From Lactuca virosa (Eukaryota; Streptophyta; Magnoliopsida; Asterales; Asteraceae), in the NCBI GenBank assembly GCA_928212115.1, contig CAKMRJ010005745.1:100001714-100065713 (forward strand): DNA of 64,000 nt. Reading direction: 5' to 3'. How positions within the stretch are numbered: the stretch's first letter is position 1; every line of letters begins with the position of its first letter. A model generated the notes under the pieces. It did not search any database and was not told the DNA's origin. It was given only the letters and a program-made list of their open reading frames with translations. A program made the position numbers and the translations under genes. This document shows, piece after piece, positions 60,277 through 64,000 of the stretch.

Positions 60277-61793
60277 TTAAGTGGACTTTAAACCCATCCC
60301 TACAGCCTCCTTGTGCACAAGATCTCTTGCTAACCCTTTGGTTAGATGATCGGCTAAATTCAACTGAGTTCTTACAAACTCCACGGATATCACACCAGTC
60401 ATGATGAGCTCACGAATCATGCTATGTCTAACACCTAAATGTCTAGACTTTCCATTGTACACTTGACTATAAGCCTTATCCAAGGTTGAAGCACTATCAC
60501 ATCTGATAGAAATGGTAGATATCGGTTTGGGCCATAATGGAATTTCATAAATCAAATTCCTTAGCCACTCAGCTTCTTTACCAGCAGCAGACAATGCAAC
60601 AAACTCAGACTCCATGGTTGAGTTAGTAATACAAGTCTGTTTCTTAGATGCCCAAGAAATGGCACCTCCTCTAAGAAGAAACACCCAACCGCTTGTAGAG
60701 GAGTGATCCTCTAAGTTGTTAATCCAGCTGGCATCTGAATAACCTTCCAAAACAGAAGGATATCCACTATAAGTTAAACCATAATTCATGGTCCCTTTCA
60801 AGTACTTGAATACTCTACTCACAGCTTGCCAATGATGTGAACTAGGATTACTATTATATCTACTAAGCCTTCCCACAGCTATGCTATATCAGGCCTAGTA
60901 CTAATCATGGCATACATTAGACAACCAATAGCCCTTGAGTATTCAAGTTGAGACACTGGAGATCCTTTATTAGGTAGAAGCTTAAGACTAGGATCTATAG
61001 GAGTGCTAACAGGAGAACAATTCTCAAAGTTAAACTTTTTCAATATCTTCTCAATATAACGAGATTGAGAAATCGAAATCCCATTGTTTCCTTTTCTAAT
61101 TCTTATACCAAGAATTACCTCAGCCTCCCCCATGTCTTTCATATCAAAACTAGATGATAAGAATTTCTTGGTTTTATCAACTTCTTCTAAATCAGTACCA
61201 AAAATCAACATATCATCTATATATAAGCAAATCATGACTCCTTTACCAAAAGTATCAAATTTGCTATATACACACTTGTCAGCTTGGTTTAATGCAAAAC
61301 CATTAGACAAGACAACATCATCAAACTTTTGATGCCATTGTTTTGGTGCTTGTTTCAAACCATATAATGATTTCTTCAACTGGCACACTTTGTGTTCATT
61401 TCCAGGCATCACAAACCCTTCAGGTTGTTTCATGTATATTTCCTCATCCAAGTCACCATTCAAGAATGCAGTTTTCACATCCATTTGGTGAATCACAAGA
61501 TTATGTATAGCTGCAAGAGCTAATAATAATCTAATAGTAGAAATTCTGGCAACATGAGCATAAGTATCAAAGAAATCAATGCCTTCCTTTTGTCTAAAGC
61601 CTTGGATAACCAATCTGGCTTTATACTTATCAATTGTGTCATCCACTTTCATTTTTCTTTTGAGGATCCATTTACATCCTAATGCCTTGCAACCAGGAGG
61701 TAAATCAGCCAATACCCAAGTATTGTTATGCATGATAGAATCAATCTCATCATGAATGGCCTCTTTCCAGAAATGAACATCCCTAGAAGCCAT
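60277..61793 (-). pseudogene. Element F reverse transcriptase and RNase H
   Basis: RT 61793-60879: FWKEAIHDEIDSIMHNNTW, KARLVIQGFRQKEGIDF, MDVKTAFLNGDLDEEIYM, YGLKQAPKQWH and the catalytic YIDD box in CLYIDDMLIFG. One base is missing at about 60878 (DIA then stop; family sequence runs DIAYAVGRLSRY). RNase H follows in the next frame, 60876-60277: EGYSDASWINN, SGWVFLLRGGAISWASKKQT, MESEFVALS, IRCDSASTL, HLGVRHSMIRELI and LADHLTKGLA. All catalytic acids remain. Copies element RNA into DNA in the cytoplasmic particle. Confidence 0.93.
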
Positions 61794-61820
61794 AACTTCA
61801 CTGAAAGTCTTTGGATCCTC

Positions 61821-63356
61821 TTAAATATTAAAACAATTTTGATGTTGAGAAATAGTCTCATTCCTTGTTCCTTCAACTAAATATAGTTGAAAATCAGATC
61901 CAAAAGATTTAGCTTTTCTAGCTCTAGTACTCTTTCTAAGTTCAGGCACATAACTTGTACCACCAGAATCATCTCCAGCTTGAGATGTGCTCTTGCTGAA
62001 AGATTGTTGAATTATGTCCCTTGGTCTAGGTATAGATGTAAATCTTTCTTCATCAAAGATAGCATCTCTTGACTCTATAACAGTGTTTACAGAAACAGAG
62101 TCATTAGATTCTAAAACATAGAATCTATAAGCTTTGGAATGCTCAGCATATCCAATAAAGATACAATCTATACCTCTTTCACCCAATGTTTTCCTTTTGG
62201 GTTCAGTAAGCCTTACAACTGCTCTACAACCCCAAACTTTGAGATAACTCAAATTTGGTACCTTTTTACACCAAAGTTCATAAGGAGTATTCTTACTCCT
62301 TTTATTTGGAGTTCTATTCAAGATGTAACATGCAGTTAACATTGCCTCACCCCAAAATCCTTCACTTAATCCAGAATAAGACAACATGGAATTAACCATT
62401 TCTTTCAAAGTCATATTCTTCCTTTCAGCTACACCATTTTGTTGTGGTGTATATGGAGCTGTGGTTTGATGTATTATTCCAAATGATTCAAAAGAAACTG
62501 GATCATAATACTCACCACCTCTATCAGTATGCAATACTTTTATTAATTCATTTTTATGAAGCTCAACTTGTTGTTTATAAATTTTAAATTTATCAAGTGC
62601 TTCATCCTTAGAATGTAACAAATAGATATAACAATATCTAGATGCATCATCAATAAAAGTAACAACATACTTCTTGTTTCCAAGGGAAGGTGTTGCATGG
62701 AAATCACATAAATCACTATGTATAAGATCCAACACCTTGCTTTCCCTAACAACATCTTTGAAAGGTTGTCTAGTGATTTTAGTTAGCATGCATGTTTTAC
62801 ATTTTTCATTATTTTGCATATTAAAAGCAGGAATTAAATTCATTTTAGACATGTCTTTTAATCTCTTGTAATGAATGTGTCCTAGTCTAGCATGCCATAA
62901 TTCAGATTTATGAATATTATTGCTAGTACTACTAGAAGCCATGCAAACAGAATTATCACTAGAAGGATAATTAATATTAAGCCTAATCATTCCATTACAT
63001 ATATAGCAAAATCCCATAAAAGAACCATGTCTTGACAAGATATACTTGTCACTTTCTAACACTTGTTTGTAACCACAATTATTTAATATAATTTCAGACA
63101 CGAGATTCTTACGAATCCCTGGAACATATAAAACATTGTTCAAACACAAACATTTCCCAGAAGTAAAAGTAAGTAAAACAGATCCTATGCCCTTGATTGG
63201 TTCAGTTGCAACATTTCCCATCTTCACAACAGATCCATCTTCAACTGGTTGAAAGTCCTTGAACCAATATAGATCTTTGCAAACATGACTTGTTGCTCCC
63301 GAATCAACCCACCATGCAAAATTATCATCCTGCACATAAAATGCTTCAGAAATCAC
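61821..63356 (-). CDS. Element F protease C-part and integrase
   Basis: 511 codons open from 63356. The protease signature WWVDSGATSHVC is at the start (active-site Asp in DSGA). The integrase zinc region is LWHARLGHIHYKRL then CKTCMLTKITRQPF. The integrase core has the Asp-Asp-Glu triad in IHSDLCDF, HTDRGGEY and NGVAERKN. The GKEPY-like NTPYELWCKKVP and WGCRAVV segments and the IFIGYAEHSKAYRFY box follow. It ends at a TAA (61823-61821); RT resumes close by in another frame, where RT homology would be expected to continue (EDPKTFSEVMASRD reading). Confidence 0.93.
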   Translation of the reverse strand: MISEAFYVQDDNFAWWVDSGATSHVCKDLYWFKDFQPVEDGSVVKMGNVATEPIKGIGSVLLTFTSGKCLCLNNVLYVPGIRKNLVSEIILNNCGYKQVLESDKYILSRHGSFMGFCYICNGMIRLNINYPSSDNSVCMASSSTSNNIHKSELWHARLGHIHYKRLKDMSKMNLIPAFNMQNNEKCKTCMLTKITRQPFKDVVRESKVLDLIHSDLCDFHATPSLGNKKYVVTFIDDASRYCYIYLLHSKDEALDKFKIYKQQVELHKNELIKVLHTDRGGEYYDPVSFESFGIIHQTTAPYTPQQNGVAERKNMTLKEMVNSMLSYSGLSEGFWGEAMLTACYILNRTPNKRSKNTPYELWCKKVPNLSYLKVWGCRAVVRLTEPKRKTLGERGIDCIFIGYAEHSKAYRFYVLESNDSVSVNTVIESRDAIFDEERFTSIPRPRDIIQQSFSKSTSQAGDDSGGTSYVPELRKSTRARKAKSFGSDFQLYLVEGTRNETISQHQNCFNI

Positions 63357-63368
63357 AGAAATATAATT

Positions 63369-64000
63369 CTAAATATATTTAGAATTCTGCATGAAAACAT
63401 AAATCTGGCCTTGTTGCTTTTCTGGATCCTTGGATCCACTTGGTCCAACACAATCCCTGTTCACTTTGCGAAGACGACAATCTTTCTTGAAGTGACCCGG
63501 TTTGTTACAATTCCAACAAACCAACTTAGCCTTCTTGTTTGAAGACTTGTCATCCTTTCCTTTAAACTTCCTTTTTCCATTAGACTTCTTGGGATTCTTT
63601 GAACTTTCTCCTTCCACCATGTTCACGAAGAGGAACCAACTTGGTTCTTGCCTTTAGGATTGTTATCAAGTTCTTGAGTCCTTATGGACTCTTCAATCCT
63701 TAAATGGCTTCCAAGTTGAGTCAAAGTCAATTCCTCTTTGTTATGTTTTAGATTGTGTTTAAAATCCTTCCAGGAAGGGGGCAGTTTGTCAATGATCACA
63801 GCCACAGAAATGGCTTCATCCATTTTCAGATTGTGTTGAGCAAACTGTCCCAAAATCCTTAACATTTCATGGATTTGTTCCATAACAGGCCTGGAGTCAA
63901 TCATCTTGTAACCCATAAAGTTACTAACAAGAAACTTCTTACTAGAAGCATCTTCAGCCATGTACTTGGATTCAAGAGAATCTCACAGTTCTTTTGCAGA
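63369..64000 (-). pseudogene. Element F gag, C-terminal part, cut by window end
   Basis: Reads SAKELxDSLESKYMAEDA, where x is TGA in place of a conserved Trp codon (about 63976), then FLVSNFMGYKMIDSRPVMEQ, IIDKLPPSWKDFKHNLKH, LTQLGSHLRIEESIRTQE. A frame change near 63625 leads into the CCHC zinc knuckle CWNCNKPGHFKKDCR (about 63520-63475), and a stop at 63369 separates it from the protease frame. UBN2-type copia gag. Confidence 0.88.

Larger units (their letters stand above)
59108..64000 (-). mobile_element. Ty1/copia element F, 5' part beyond the window
   Basis: 3' LTR 59108-59746, PPT, RNase H, RT, integrase, protease and gag read leftwards on the minus strand in copia order. The 5' LTR and part of gag lie to the right of 64000. 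The left flank ATCAA (59103-59107) is the putative TSD. Breaks visible: a one-base deletion near 60878, a stop between integrase and RT near 61820, and a TGA in gag near 63976. Confidence 0.92.

Overview
This is nuclear DNA from a flowering plant (a eudicot). The evidence is a receptor-like protein gene of the plant type, fragments of plant kinesin-14 and PAS2 genes with plant introns, plant En/Spm (CACTA) transposase families, and Ty1/copia and Ty3-like LTR retrotransposons primed by initiator-Met tRNA. The LTR ends and repeat vocabulary resemble what I recall from the daisy family, perhaps Lactuca; that is a recollection, not a result. I recognise no rRNA, tRNA or CRISPR array. Nearly everything outside one gene is transposable element, much of it nested with target-site duplications (TSDs) that can still be read.

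Layout. 1-1644: right part of a minus-strand LTR. 1645-4871: end of a CACTA transposon carrying exons of a kinesin-14 gene fused to exons of PAS2. 4872-6092: spacer with a hairpin flanked by 69-bp direct repeats. 6093-8869: the only substantial host gene, an LRR receptor-like protein (RLP), broken near its 3' end by two one-base homopolymer insertions. 8870-10129: spacer with a doubtful minus-strand gene. 10130-26604: a 16.5-kb CACTA element with degenerate TNP2-type and Transposase_24-type genes. The second gene is split by a complete Ty1/copia element (13687-21644, TSD GAAAC) and a solo LTR (21655-24493, TSD GACCT) whose TSDs abut. 26605-30037: decayed repeats, a CACTA-like end, a MITE and the 5' end of an old copia element (G).

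30038-64000 is a Russian-doll nest. G holds a 3.8-kb solo LTR (H, 30038-33876) and copia element D (from 34411). D's gag is split by the 22-kb element C (35356-57306). C holds B (38875-53665, TSD CCGGA), and B holds A (42582-48457, TSD TGCTA). D's gag resumes in frame at 57307 and is cut again at 57604 by the LTR of E. E is in turn cut at 59108 by F, a nearly complete Ty1/copia element that runs off the right edge.

How the parts relate. A, B and C are minus-strand Ty3-like elements that keep gag or gag remnants but show no protease, reverse transcriptase or integrase, so any movement would have needed enzymes from elsewhere. The internal copia element and F keep gag, protease, integrase, RT and RNase H but carry point stops and one-base frameshifts. 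Two patterns go beyond ordinary annotation: clusters of short inverted-repeat (dyad) motifs in several unrelated LTR families, mostly just upstream of the TATA box, and a 22-bp palindrome shared by the internal regions of A, B and C.
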